In this document: piece by piece, positions 17,300 through 25,039 of the stretch
Layout: each line of letters begins with the position of its first letter
How positions within the stretch are numbered: position 1 is the first letter of the stretch
Assembly: GCA_003567475.1 (NCBI GenBank)
Contig: PWZL01000085.1
Span: 1 to 32,256 of the forward strand
From: Gammaproteobacteria bacterium
Lineage (GTDB): Bacteria; Pseudomonadota; Gammaproteobacteria; Steroidobacterales; PWYM01
Direction of reading: 5' to 3'
Length of the DNA stretch: 32,256 nucleotides
Notes under the pieces: model-generated
Databases searched by the model: none
The model's input: only the letters and a program-made list of their open reading frames with translations
What the model was told of the DNA's origin: nothing
Position numbers and translations under genes: made by a program

Positions 17300-17461
17300 G
17301 GTGCATCCTCGTAGGCTTGAAGGCGGACCGCCCGCTGCGAAGACGCGCGGCATCGCGGTCGCCTTCGGCGGACATCCCCGCTAGACTGACGGGCTTGCCG
17401 GCTTTTTGTGAAGTCCCGGCGTCGAAGTTTGGCAATTTTACCACGGTCGCAAAGAGGACCC

Positions 17462-18148
17462 ATGACGGACGCGCACAAATTGAGTGACCGCAACACTCGC
17501 AGCGGGCAGTCCCGCGGCGGCGCCGAGCCTCGCGAGCGCCTGCCGATCGCGCAGCGCTTTCGCGGCTTTCTGCCAGTCGTGGTCGATGTCGAGACCGGCG
17601 GCTTCAATGCAGCCACCGACGCCCTGCTGGAAATTGCCGCCGTTCTGGTGAGCATGGACGAGGGCGGCCGACTCGCGCGGGGCGAGACAATCCGTTATCA
17701 CGTGCAGCCGTTTCCAGGGGCGAACATGGAGCCGGCATCACTGGCGGTAAACGGTATCGACCCCCATCACCCGCTGCGCCCGGCGATCCCCGAGCACGAT
17801 GCCCTGCAGCGAGTCTTCCGCGAGGTGCGGCATGAACTGCGCGACACGGGTTGCACCCGCGCCGTGCTGGTCGGACACAACTCGTTTTTTGATCTGAGCT
17901 TCCTGAATGCCGCAGTGGCGCGCTGCGGAATCAAGCGCAATCCTTTCCACCCATTCTCGAGCTTCGACACGGCGACCCTCGCAGGCGTCGCCTTCGGCCA
18001 GACGGTCCTCTCCCGGGCCCTGCAGGCCGCAGGCATGGACTGGGAAAGCGACCGGGCGCATTCGGCGGCCTATGACGCCGAGCAGACCGCCGACCTGTTC
18101 TGCGAGATCGTCAACCGCTTCCGCGGCATTTACGAATCACGCGCGTGA
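17462..18148 (+). CDS. rnt: Ribonuclease T (DEDD 3'-5' exonuclease)
   Basis: RNase T trims the 3' ends of tRNA and other stable RNA and removes the terminal AMP in tRNA end turnover. It is a DEDDh exonuclease: Asp42 and Glu44 in VDVETGGF, Asp144 in [10 protein letters not shown], and His200 with Asp205 in [16 protein letters not shown]. The spacing matches E. coli RNase T. The protein has 228 residues. The extra length over E. coli (215) is an N-terminal segment of about 20 residues, rich in Arg and Ser. The ATG at 17462 follows GAGG by about six bases; an in-frame extension to 17408 exists but is unlikely. It converges with grxD. In other gammaproteobacteria rnt and grxD are also often neighbours. 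Confidence 0.96.
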   Translation: MTDAHKLSDRNTRSGQSRGGAEPRERLPIAQRFRGFLPVVVDVETGGFNAATDALLEIAAVLVSMDEGGRLARGETIRYHVQPFPGANMEPASLAVNGIDPHHPLRPAIPEHDALQRVFREVRHELRDTGCTRAVLVGHNSFFDLSFLNAAVARCGIKRNPFHPFSSFDTATLAGVAFGQTVLSRALQAAGMDWESDRAHSAAYDAEQTADLFCEIVNRFRGIYESRA

Positions 18149-18153
18149 CATCC

Positions 18154-18171
18154 GCCCGCCCGGCGGCGGGC
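18154..18171 (+). terminator. Hairpin between convergent rnt and grxD
   Basis: GCCCGCC-CGGC-GGCGGGC is a perfect 7-bp, all-GC stem with a 4-base loop, centred in the 33-base gap between two convergent stops. There is no T-run on either strand, so it may act as a shared transcript-end structure rather than a textbook intrinsic terminator. Confidence 0.42.
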
Positions 18172-18181
18172 AGCGGCACCC

Positions 18182-18502
18182 TCAGGCGGCCCGCGTCTCG
18201 TCGATCAGCTGCGCCAGCTCGCCGGACTCGTAGAGTTCCATCGCGATATCGCAGCCGCCCACCAGTTCACCCTTGACGTAGAGCTGGGGATAGGTCGGCC
18301 AGCTCGAGTAGCTTTTCAGCGCCTCGCGCAGTTCCGGATCCTCGAAGATGTTGACGTACGCGAATTCCGTATTCAGCGCCTTGAGAATGCCGGCGACGCG
18401 TGCGGAGAACCCGCACTGGGGAAAGTCCGGCGACCCTTTCATATACAGGAGGACGGGGTGGCTTTCGAGTTGCTGCTTGATCCGTTCGTTGACGTCGCTC
18501 AT
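18182..18502 (-). CDS. grxD: Monothiol glutaredoxin (Grx4/GrxD type)
   Basis: This is a monothiol CGFS glutaredoxin that binds and transfers [2Fe-2S] clusters using glutathione, working with BolA-type partners. It has 106 residues. The active-site Cys30 lies in 'KGSPDFPQCGFSARV', with Lys22 of the family 'MKG' motif. The GSH-binding 'SSWPTYPQLYVKGELVGGCDI' has the cis-Pro 'TYPQ' and the GGCD motif. It is intact and of family length. The BON lipoprotein gene lies 54 bases upstream on the same strand, so a common transcript is possible. No obvious terminator or strong promoter is visible in that gap. Confidence 0.96.
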   Translation of the reverse strand: MSDVNERIKQQLESHPVLLYMKGSPDFPQCGFSARVAGILKALNTEFAYVNIFEDPELREALKSYSSWPTYPQLYVKGELVGGCDIAMELYESGELAQLIDETRAA

Positions 18503-18556
18503 CGTGAAGACTCTCCGTGAAATGCGGGCGAAGACCCCTCTCGCCCGAATGGATGT

Positions 18557-18898
18557 TCAGTCCGTCGGCACCCGCAGGTGGTTGCGCACGGCGCCAACGC
18601 CGTCGACCGCGGCAGCCACTTCAGCGGCGCGAACCCGCTGGCTGGCCGTCGGCACACTGCCCCGCAGGAAAACCACCTGACGAGACGCCTCGACGCTGAC
18701 TGTCCTGGCGTCGATCGTGGCATCGGCCATCAGGGCCGCGCTGACCCGCTCGGCCAAGCGGGCATCGTCAGTCGCGGCGCCAGCCGAACCAGGGTTGCCT
18801 CCGCCCATCAGCATCGCCGTGCAGCCGGCCGAGAGACACAGGCCAGCGACCAGCAGGCCGGCCCCGAGGACGCGCACGCTCAACCCAGCGATATTCAT
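18557..18898 (-). CDS. Small BON-domain lipoprotein
   Basis: This is an envelope lipoprotein of 113 residues. The ATG at 18898 gives a signal peptide with lipobox LSAGC, so Cys26 is the lipidated residue. After a short Gly/Ala spacer, residues about 45-113 form one BON domain: 'LAERVSAALMADATIDARTVSVEA', 'RQVVFLRGSVPTASQRVRAAEVAAAVDGVGAVRNHL'. BON domains bind phospholipid or support envelope integrity in OsmY and DolP-like proteins, which carry two; this has one. With Ala or Gly after the lipobox Cys unavailable, the residue at +2 is Thr, so an outer-membrane destination is likely. Its start overlaps the DUF1289 stop by ATGA, so they are coupled. An in-frame extension upstream would remove the signal peptide and is rejected. 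Confidence 0.82.
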   Translation of the reverse strand: MNIAGLSVRVLGAGLLVAGLCLSAGCTAMLMGGGNPGSAGAATDDARLAERVSAALMADATIDARTVSVEASRQVVFLRGSVPTASQRVRAAEVAAAVDGVGAVRNHLRVPTD

Positions 18899-19089
18899 CC
18901 GCCAGCGTACCAGAAGTCGTCGCTGCCCGGCCGTTGCGGCAGCTCCGCGACGATGCGCCATTGGGTCTCGGCACTCATTCCTGACCACTCTGCGATCTCA
19001 TCGAGCGTACGGCGGCAACCCAGGCACACCTGCTGCTCATCGAGCGTGCAGATGTTGATACAGGGCGACGGTGGGCGGGGCTGGCTCAT
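18895..19089 (-). CDS. DUF1289 family small Cys-rich protein
   Basis: This is a 64-residue cytoplasmic protein of the DUF1289 family. The diagnostic pattern is 'SPCINICTLDEQQVCLGCRRTLDEIAEWSGMS', with Cys10, Cys14, Cys22 and Cys25. Four cysteines in this spacing suggest a metal or Fe-S site, though no function is established for the family. The ATG at 19089 is preferred; a TTG two codons earlier (19095) is also in frame. It is translationally coupled to the BON lipoprotein and upstream of the Fe-S glutaredoxin gene on the same strand. Confidence 0.85.
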   Translation of the reverse strand: MSQPRPPSPCINICTLDEQQVCLGCRRTLDEIAEWSGMSAETQWRIVAELPQRPGSDDFWYAGG

Positions 19090-19119
19090 GGGCAACGCGC
19101 TTCCCTGGCGAATGCTCGA

Positions 19120-19148
19120 TTGAAGTATGCAGGATCGTTGCCTATTCT
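19120..19148 (+). promoter_or_regulatory. Candidate sigma-70 promoter for the PuuD-like gene
   Basis: TTGAAG at 19120-19125 (4 of 6 to TTGACA), a 17-base spacer and TATTCT at 19143-19148 (4 of 6 to TATAAT) lie in the 113-base divergent gap. Transcription would begin near 19155, about 48 bases before the start codon. Confidence 0.4.
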
Positions 19149-19202
19149 TCCAGAAGCGGCGCTGCGGTGCACCGCTGGCGATCGTGGCACTTGGGAGACC
19201 AC

Positions 19203-19808
19203 ATGAATCCGTTGAATTCCATCACCGGCACGGTTCTGGCCGGTGTCGCCCTGGCCGCCGTCATCGCGCTGGCGACCAGCGGCGCTCCCGCCCTCAATGC
19301 CGACTCGCTCATCCTCTGGCTGCACGTGATCGCGGGCATCCTCTGGGTCGGGCTGCTGTATTACTTCAATTTCATCCAGGTGCCGGCACTGGCCGAAGCC
19401 GCAGCCGACACCGCCGGCCCTGACGGGCGGGCCATCAGCCGCTATGTGGCTCCGCGGGCGCTGGCCTGGTTTCGCTGGGCAGCGGTGGCCACCTGGCTGA
19501 CCGGGTTCGTCTATCTGGCCCACAACGGCAACCTCGGCGCGTTCGCGCTCGGCCTGCTGGGTGAACAGGTCGATCCCTATCAGTTGACCATCGGGATCGG
19601 CGTGTGGCTGGGCACCATCATGCTGTTCAACGTCTGGGTGTTGATCTGGCCGAACCAGAAAAAGGTGCTCGGTCTGGTAGAAGCCGGCGCGGACGAAATC
19701 GCCGCGGCCAAGCGCACCGCCTTTCTCGCCTCCCGCAGCAACGTCCTGCTCTCCATCCCGATGCTCATGTCCATGGTGGGCGCCGGTCATGGCGGTTTCT
19801 TCATTTGA
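19203..19808 (+). CDS. PuuD-like urate-hydroxylase-family membrane protein
   Basis: This is an inner-membrane protein of 201 residues with about four hydrophobic helices. It resembles the membrane domain of the urate hydroxylase PuuD family: 'LILWLHVIAGILWVGLLYYFNFIQVPAL' (residues 36-63, His41), 'RALAWFRWAAVATWLTGFVYLAH' (His107), a helix near 'TIGIGVWLGTIMLFNVWVLIWPNQKKVLG', and a C-terminal helix ending 'MSMVGAGHGGFFI'. Full-length PuuD carries an added cytochrome c domain, which this protein lacks, and no other purine-catabolism gene is nearby. The conserved His residues could hold heme. Urate oxidation is therefore not assured, and it may be a distinct heme-type membrane protein. The ATG has GGGAG about eight bases upstream. 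A pncB-like gene follows 23 bases after. Confidence 0.7.
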   Translation: MNPLNSITGTVLAGVALAAVIALATSGAPALNADSLILWLHVIAGILWVGLLYYFNFIQVPALAEAAADTAGPDGRAISRYVAPRALAWFRWAAVATWLTGFVYLAHNGNLGAFALGLLGEQVDPYQLTIGIGVWLGTIMLFNVWVLIWPNQKKVLGLVEAGADEIAAAKRTAFLASRSNVLLSIPMLMSMVGAGHGGFFI

Positions 19809-19831
19809 CCGGCAGGGGTGCGTATCGCCTG

Positions 19832-21175
19832 ATGAGTCGGCCCAGCGCACCACCTCTGCACACTTCTGCGGCCCTGCCCCTGGCCGTGGATCTGTACGAA
19901 CTCACGATGCTGCAGGCCTACCTGCAAAACGGCCTGGGCGGCGAGGCGACGTTCAGCCTGTTTTTCCGCCAGCTGCCCCCGGGCCGCAGCTACGCGATCG
20001 CCTGCGGTCAGCAGGAGGTGGCGGAACTGCTGCCGACGCTGCGCTTCGACGCATCCGCACTCGCGGCCCTGGCCGGTGTGCCCGGGCTCTCGCCGATGCT
20101 GCTCGAGTGGCTGGCCGACTTCCGGTTCAGTGGGACGCTTCGCAGTGTGCGTGAAGGCACGCCGGTCTTTCCGCAGGAGCCGATCCTCGAGATCAGCGGG
20201 CCGTTGGCCGAAGTCCAGCTGCTCGAAACGCTGGTGATGAACCAGGTGCATACGCAGACCGTCCTCGCCACCAAGGCCGCGCGACTGCGCCAGGCGGCCG
20301 GACCGGTGCCGCTGATCGACTTCTCCATGCGTCGTGCCCACGGCATCGAGGCCAGCGTGCGGGGTGTCCGCGCCTTCTACATCGGCGGTCTGGATGCCAC
20401 CAGCAACGTGCTTGGCGGCCTGACCTACGGGATGCCGCTGTCCGGCACCATGGCCCACAGCTTCATCCAGGCCCATGACTCCGAACTCAGCGCCTTCGAA
20501 AACTTCTGGGCCACCAGTCCGGCGCCGACCTTCCTGGTCGACACTTACGAGACGTCGCAGGGCGTTGCCCGGGTGATCGAGCTGTCGCGGCGGCTGGGCC
20601 GTCTGCCGGCAGCAGTGCGCATCGACTCCGGCGATCTCGGCATGCAGGCGCGCGCGGTGCGTCAACAGCTCGACGAGGCTGGAATGGAGACAGTGCGTAT
20701 TGTCGTCAGCGGCAACCTCGACGAGCAGGCGATCGCCCGGCTGCGGGCGGCGCAGACGCCGGTCGATGGCTTCGGTGTGGGCACGGCACTCGGGGTCTCG
20801 CGGGATGCCCCGGCGCTGGATCTGGTCTACAAGATGGTCGAATACAACGGGCGCCCGCGCGCCAAGCGCTCACCGGGCAAGATACAACTTCCGGGCGCCA
20901 AGCAGTTCTGGCGACGGCGCGATGTGCACGGTCGAGTGCTCGGGGATGTGCTCGGCCTGACCGACGACTTCGCCGAGGGCGAGCCACAACTGCGCGAGCA
21001 GGTGGTCGCCGGTGATCTGTTGACCGACACGCTGTACCCGCTCGAGCAGGCGCGCGAGCATTGCGCCTGGGAACTCGCCGGACTGCCCGCAGACCGCATG
21101 GCGCTCGAGGCGAACGCCCCCGCTCTGGAGGTCAGGCTGACACCTGCGCTGCGTGCGCTGGCCGAGCGTCACTAA
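19832..21175 (+). CDS. pncB: Nicotinate phosphoribosyltransferase
   Basis: This enzyme converts nicotinate and PRPP (with ATP) to nicotinate mononucleotide, the first step of the Preiss-Handler NAD salvage route. It has 447 residues. The N-terminus 'LAVDLYELTMLQAYLQNG' is the family signature; 'EPILEISGPLAEVQLLETLVMNQV' and 'DFSMRRAHG' follow. 'SGTMAHSF' has His209 as the likely phosphorylated residue, and 'RIDSGDL' and 'VDGFGVGTALGVS' are phosphate-binding segments. It resembles the broad NAPRT branch more than E. coli PncB. The ATG at 19832 follows a GGGG-rich but imperfect ribosome site; earlier in-frame codons would lie inside the previous gene. It is followed by nadC 58 bases later. Confidence 0.93.
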   Translation: MSRPSAPPLHTSAALPLAVDLYELTMLQAYLQNGLGGEATFSLFFRQLPPGRSYAIACGQQEVAELLPTLRFDASALAALAGVPGLSPMLLEWLADFRFSGTLRSVREGTPVFPQEPILEISGPLAEVQLLETLVMNQVHTQTVLATKAARLRQAAGPVPLIDFSMRRAHGIEASVRGVRAFYIGGLDATSNVLGGLTYGMPLSGTMAHSFIQAHDSELSAFENFWATSPAPTFLVDTYETSQGVARVIELSRRLGRLPAAVRIDSGDLGMQARAVRQQLDEAGMETVRIVVSGNLDEQAIARLRAAQTPVDGFGVGTALGVSRDAPALDLVYKMVEYNGRPRAKRSPGKIQLPGAKQFWRRRDVHGRVLGDVLGLTDDFAEGEPQLREQVVAGDLLTDTLYPLEQAREHCAWELAGLPADRMALEANAPALEVRLTPALRALAERH

Positions 21176-21233
21176 TGACCGACGCGAACGCCCCAAGGCC
21201 ACGACACCTCACCACTCTGCAAGGATATTCCGG

Positions 21234-22094
21234 ATGGACCAGGCGACTCTGGCAAGTATTCCCGCAACGGTAAGTCACGCGCTGGCGGAGGACGTCGGCA
21301 GCGGTGACCTGACCGCAGCCCTGATTCCTGCCGCGCGCATCGCCCGCGCCGAGCTCATCACCCGCGAAGACGCGGTGATCTGCGGTCAGGCCTGGGCTGA
21401 AGAGGTCTATCGTCAGGTCGATCCGGCGGTACGCCTGGAGTGGAGCTGTGCCGAGGGCGCTCAGCTGGCCACCGGCGCCACGCTGTGCCGGCTGCACGGC
21501 CCGGCCCGCGCCCTGCTCACCGGCGAACGCACAGCGATGAACTTCCTGCAGACCCTCTCGGGTACGGCCACTTCAGCCGCCCAGCATGTCGAGGTCGTGG
21601 CGGGCACCGGCGCCGCCATTCTGGATACCCGCAAGACCCTGCCCGGCTTGAGGCTCGCGCAGAAATACGCGGTGCGCTGCGGGGGCGCGCGGAATCATCG
21701 CAGCGGTCTCTACGACGCCATCCTGATCAAGGAAAACCACATCATCGCGGCCGGTTCGATCACCGCGGCGGTGCAGGCGGCACAGGCACTGGACGCCGGC
21801 GTACCCATCGAGGTGGAGGTCGAGGACCTCGCCGGGGTCGCCGAGGCGCTGAGAGTGGGCGCACGGGCGCTGCTGCTCGACAACTTCACCCTGGACATGC
21901 TGCGCGAAGCGGTGGCGCTGCGCAATCTGGAGGCGCCGGACGCCGAGCTGGAGGCTTCCGGTGGCGTGTCGCTCGACACCCTGCGCGTGATCGCCGAGAC
22001 GGGCGTGGACTATATCTCCGTCGGCGCCATCACCAAGCACCTGCAGGCCGTTGATCTGTCCATGCGGTTTGCTTTCGCCGAGGACGCGGACTGA
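21234..22094 (+). CDS. nadC: Nicotinate-nucleotide diphosphorylase (quinolinate phosphoribosyltransferase)
   Basis: NadC makes nicotinate mononucleotide from quinolinate and PRPP, the last committed step of de novo NAD synthesis. It has 286 residues. Conserved segments are 'ALAEDVGSGDLTAALIP' at the N-terminus, 'GERTAMNFLQTLSGTAT', the PRPP/quinolinate site 'DTRKTLPGLRLAQKYAVRCGGARNHRSGL', 'ILIKENHI', 'EVEVEDL' and the C-terminal 'EASGGVSLDT...GVDYISVGAITK'. The ATG at 21234 has AAGGA about eight bases upstream; an in-frame extension to 21153 would overlap pncB and lacks similarity. The gene follows pncB, so salvage and de novo enzymes that make the same product share a transcript. Confidence 0.97.
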   Translation: MDQATLASIPATVSHALAEDVGSGDLTAALIPAARIARAELITREDAVICGQAWAEEVYRQVDPAVRLEWSCAEGAQLATGATLCRLHGPARALLTGERTAMNFLQTLSGTATSAAQHVEVVAGTGAAILDTRKTLPGLRLAQKYAVRCGGARNHRSGLYDAILIKENHIIAAGSITAAVQAAQALDAGVPIEVEVEDLAGVAEALRVGARALLLDNFTLDMLREAVALRNLEAPDAELEASGGVSLDTLRVIAETGVDYISVGAITKHLQAVDLSMRFAFAEDAD

Positions 22095-22096
22095 GC

Positions 22097-22108
22097 CGGC
22101 TGCAGCCG
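22097..22108 (+). repeat. Perfect 12-base palindrome between convergent genes
   Basis: CGGCTGCAGCCG lies in the 15-base gap between the convergent stops of nadC and the GGDEF/EAL gene. It could form a very short stem (CGGC-TGCA-GCCG) in both transcripts. No T-run is present, so a terminator role is weakly supported. Confidence 0.3.
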
Positions 22109-22109
22109 C

Positions 22110-24815
22110 TCACAGATTGACGGCGAAAGACTCGACCCGTCGCGGCTCGGAAATCCCGTAGCCCTGGGCATAGTCGACACCCATGCCGCGCAACATCGCA
22201 ATGATTTCCTGGTTCTCGGCGAACTCGGCGATGGTGCGCTTACCGGTCAGATGGCCGAGCTCGTTAATCGAGCGCACCATTTCGCGATCGATCGGGTCGT
22301 GCAGGATTTCCTTCACGAAGCTGCCGTCGATCTTCAGGAAATCTACCGGGAAGTGTTTCAGGTAGCCAAACGACGACAGCCCGGTACCGAAATCGTCCAG
22401 CGCAAACAGGCAACCCAGTTCTTTCAGTGCCTGAATGAAGCGGTTGGCCTGGGAATAATTGGCCACCGCCGCCGTCTCGGTGATTTCGAAGCAGATCTTG
22501 CTGGCGTCCAGCCCTGAGCGGTGGAACTGCTCGATCACGAACGGCAGGAATTTATCGTCGCCAAGGCTCTGCCCGGAGAGGTTGATCGAGCAAAGTGCCA
22601 GGCGCTCACGCTCATCGGCTTCAGACACCAGCCAGCGGAAAGCATGCTCGATCACCCAGCGGTCGATCGAGGGCGTAATGCCGTAACGCTCGGCTGCGGT
22701 GATGAACAGCTCAGGCGAAACGAACGCGCCATTTTCGTCACGCATGCGCAGCAGCAATTCGTAATGCGCCCCGTCCTCGCGTCCCTGTAGCGGCTGGATG
22801 GTCTGGCGAAACAGCTCGAAGCGGCCTTCGTCCAGCGCATTGTTGATCCGCGCCGCCCACTGCATTTCCCGCCGCCGGCGCATCAGGTCGAGATCGTTTT
22901 CCTCGTAACTGTAGACGCGATTGCGCCCGGCATCCTTGGCCGCCTGACAGGCGCTGTCGGCAGCCGACAGAATGGAGGCGACGTCCTCGTTATGAGGCAG
23001 TATGGGAACGACGCCGACGCTGGCCCCAAGCCGGAAATTACGCTCGTCCCAGTTGAAGCGGAACTCGGTGATCGCCTCGCGCAGAATCTCCGCCGTGCGC
23101 ATGGCCTCGTCCAGCGTGCAGCTCTCCAGCAGCAATCCGAACTCATCACCGCCCAGACGCGCCAGCGTGTCGCGCCAGCGGATCTTGGATTTCAGCAACG
23201 CGCCGATCTGGCCCAGCAGGGCATCCCCGGCGCTGTGACCGCAGGTGTCGTTCACGATGCGGAACTGGTCGAGATCGAGATGGCAGACGACGTAGGACGT
23301 CTCCCGCGCACGGGCACTTTTCAACGCCCGTTCCATGCGGTGTTCGAATTCACGCCGGTTCACCAGACCGGTGAGCATGTCGTGGCTGGCGTGATAGCTC
23401 AGGCGGCGATTGAGCTCGCGTGCCTCGCTGACATCGTGGAATACCAGCACGCCCCCGGAAATCCCGCCGGTGGCATTACGAATCGGCGAGGCCACGCTCT
23501 CGATGTAGAGTTCGTTGCCATCGCGTCGGATGAGCAGTGTCGGGCGCACTGATTTCACCGTGCGCCCGCGACGAATCGCCAGCGCGAGGGGGTTTTCCAG
23601 CGGCTCACAGGTCTCCTCGTGAAATCCGCGGAAAATGTCATCGATGCTGCGGCCGACGGCGTCATCCACCTTCCAGCCGGTCAGCTCCTCGGCCACAGGA
23701 TTGAGATATTGCACGCAGCTCTCTGCATCGGTGGTGACCACGCCATCGCCGATCGACTGCAGGGTGATCTGAGCGCTTTCCTTCTCCCGGAACAGCGCTT
23801 CCTCGTAAAGCTTCCGCTCGGTGATATCGGTCTCGACGCCGAGCAGGCGCTTCAGGCGCCCGCGACCATCATGCAGTGCCCGCGCGCGACTGACCAGCCA
23901 GCGCCAGTCGCCATTGGCATGGCGCATCCGGTGGACGCTTTCGAACAGTTCGGTCTTGCCTTCAAGGTGTTCGCGGATCTGAATCTGCACACGCGCCATG
24001 TCCTCCGGGTGGACCAGCTTGCGCCACTCCGGCACGCGTCCATCCGGATCATCGTGGTACCCGAGCATCTGCAACCAACGCGGCGCGAAAAACATCACGC
24101 CGTTAGCCACGTCGAAATCCCAGAACCCGTCATTGGCCGTCTGCAGGATCAGCTGATGGCGCTCCTCGGCATGCGCCAGACGCTCATGCACCCGCAGACG
24201 CTCGAGCCCAGAGCCGAGGCTGGTGGCCACCAGGCGCAACAGCAGGTGCAGATCGGCCTCGAAACCCGGACGGGGCTCGTTGGCCAACAACGCGATGAAC
24301 CCTGCGGGTCGACCCTCGATCTCGAAGCCGGCGAGCAGCAGGCAGCCGACCTGCAGCTCACCCAGCAGGGCCGCATCGCGCGCCCGTCCGGGCGCGGGGT
24401 GGTCGGTGTTCAGCAGCTCAACCCCGCTGCCCTGCTGCAGACGCGCCTGAATCCAGGGGAGCTCGTCGCACGGCAGCCCTTCAAGGCCCTGCGGCCGACA
24501 CACCGAGAACGTCCCGCGCGCGGCCAGCACCTGCTCGATGCGCTCGCCGGCCTCATCCAGCAGCCCCACGCACAGGCATTCTTCGTCGGTGGCCTCCAGT
24601 AGCGCAGCGAGGCCATCGATGATCTGCGCGTCCGGGTCATCGTCAGTGAGACGCTGGAAATCGACCGCCACCTTGGTGCACGTGACGTCGAGCCCCCCGC
24701 CTTCGCCACGCCCGACGCGTAATCGCAGGGCAGCCGTGGACATCGGATCGGCGGGCATGTCGTCCGCCGACGCTGTCTGGTCCTGAAGCTGGCCTGATAC
24801 GTTTTTGATTCGCAC
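22110..24815 (-). CDS. GAF/PAS-sensing diguanylate cyclase/phosphodiesterase (GGDEF-EAL)
   Basis: This is a 901-residue cyclic-di-GMP turnover protein with no clear transmembrane helix. Order: GAF-like region (about 50-215), two PAS domains (about 225-340 and 350-470, each ending in a PAC-like segment), GGDEF and EAL domains. The cyclase motif LGGDEF is intact (555-559), with 'LDLDQFRIVNDTCGHSAGD' upstream and an inhibitory-site RxxD (RWRD) five residues before GGDEF. The EAL domain reads Y-ELL-LR (686-688), so the Ala is Leu but the catalytic Glu is kept. Other catalytic residues appear intact: SINLSGQ, EITET, DDFGTG, LKIDG, EFAE and AQGYG. A bifunctional or ligand-switched enzyme is likely. 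The start is uncertain: GTG 24815 gives the longest form, ATG 24758 or 24743 give slightly shorter ones, and none has a good ribosome site. Confidence 0.93.
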   Translation of the reverse strand: MRIKNVSGQLQDQTASADDMPADPMSTAALRLRVGRGEGGGLDVTCTKVAVDFQRLTDDDPDAQIIDGLAALLEATDEECLCVGLLDEAGERIEQVLAARGTFSVCRPQGLEGLPCDELPWIQARLQQGSGVELLNTDHPAPGRARDAALLGELQVGCLLLAGFEIEGRPAGFIALLANEPRPGFEADLHLLLRLVATSLGSGLERLRVHERLAHAEERHQLILQTANDGFWDFDVANGVMFFAPRWLQMLGYHDDPDGRVPEWRKLVHPEDMARVQIQIREHLEGKTELFESVHRMRHANGDWRWLVSRARALHDGRGRLKRLLGVETDITERKLYEEALFREKESAQITLQSIGDGVVTTDAESCVQYLNPVAEELTGWKVDDAVGRSIDDIFRGFHEETCEPLENPLALAIRRGRTVKSVRPTLLIRRDGNELYIESVASPIRNATGGISGGVLVFHDVSEARELNRRLSYHASHDMLTGLVNRREFEHRMERALKSARARETSYVVCHLDLDQFRIVNDTCGHSAGDALLGQIGALLKSKIRWRDTLARLGGDEFGLLLESCTLDEAMRTAEILREAITEFRFNWDERNFRLGASVGVVPILPHNEDVASILSAADSACQAAKDAGRNRVYSYEENDLDLMRRRREMQWAARINNALDEGRFELFRQTIQPLQGREDGAHYELLLRMRDENGAFVSPELFITAAERYGITPSIDRWVIEHAFRWLVSEADERERLALCSINLSGQSLGDDKFLPFVIEQFHRSGLDASKICFEITETAAVANYSQANRFIQALKELGCLFALDDFGTGLSSFGYLKHFPVDFLKIDGSFVKEILHDPIDREMVRSINELGHLTGKRTIAEFAENQEIIAMLRGMGVDYAQGYGISEPRRVESFAVNL

Positions 24816-24839
24816 GCAGCACCCGTAGCCTGCGGCTCC

Positions 24840-24866
24840 GCCCGCCCCACGGCGGCGCCGGCGGGC
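24840..24866 (-). other. GC-rich leader hairpin upstream of the GGDEF/EAL gene
   Basis: GCCCGCC (24840-24846) and GGCGGGC (24860-24866) form a 7-bp perfect stem around a 13-base loop. It would lie in the 5' leader of the minus-strand gene, about 25 bases before the GTG. It might affect translation or mRNA stability. Function is unproven. Confidence 0.3.
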
Positions 24867-24890
24867 ATGCGACCCCTTTTGTGTCGCCTC

Positions 24891-24918
24891 ATTCTGACAG
24901 GATCACCCACGAAAACAA
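24891..24918 (-). promoter_or_regulatory. Candidate promoter for the GGDEF/EAL gene
   Basis: On the minus strand, TTGTTT (24918-24913), a 16-base spacer and CAGAAT (24896-24891) form a weak sigma-70-like pair in the 224-base divergent gap. It would give a leader of roughly 70 bases containing the GC-rich hairpin. The rest of this gap, toward the plus-strand gene, contains an AT-rich stretch around 24928-24948 but no convincing -10/-35 pair. Confidence 0.28.
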
Positions 24919-25039
24919 GCTAAGCCCCTGTTATTTTTCTAATTTGACCGCCCGGACCGAGTCGCTCTCGGAAACTCCCTAGTGCCAGCGATCCCGGACT
25001 GTCCGACCCTGTAGCCTGGACCACACTTCGGGGAGCCCC

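Noticed and set aside
15518-17314. A 598-codon open frame antisense to aceE
   Set aside because: Shadow of the conserved AceE frame; it shows no family motifs and lacks a plausible start region.
22755-22760. Degenerate, inactive EAL domain because the motif reads ELL
   Set aside because: The catalytic Glu is kept and the other metal- and substrate-binding residues (SINLS, EITE, DDFGTG, KIDG, EFAE, QGY) are present, so inactivity is not supported.
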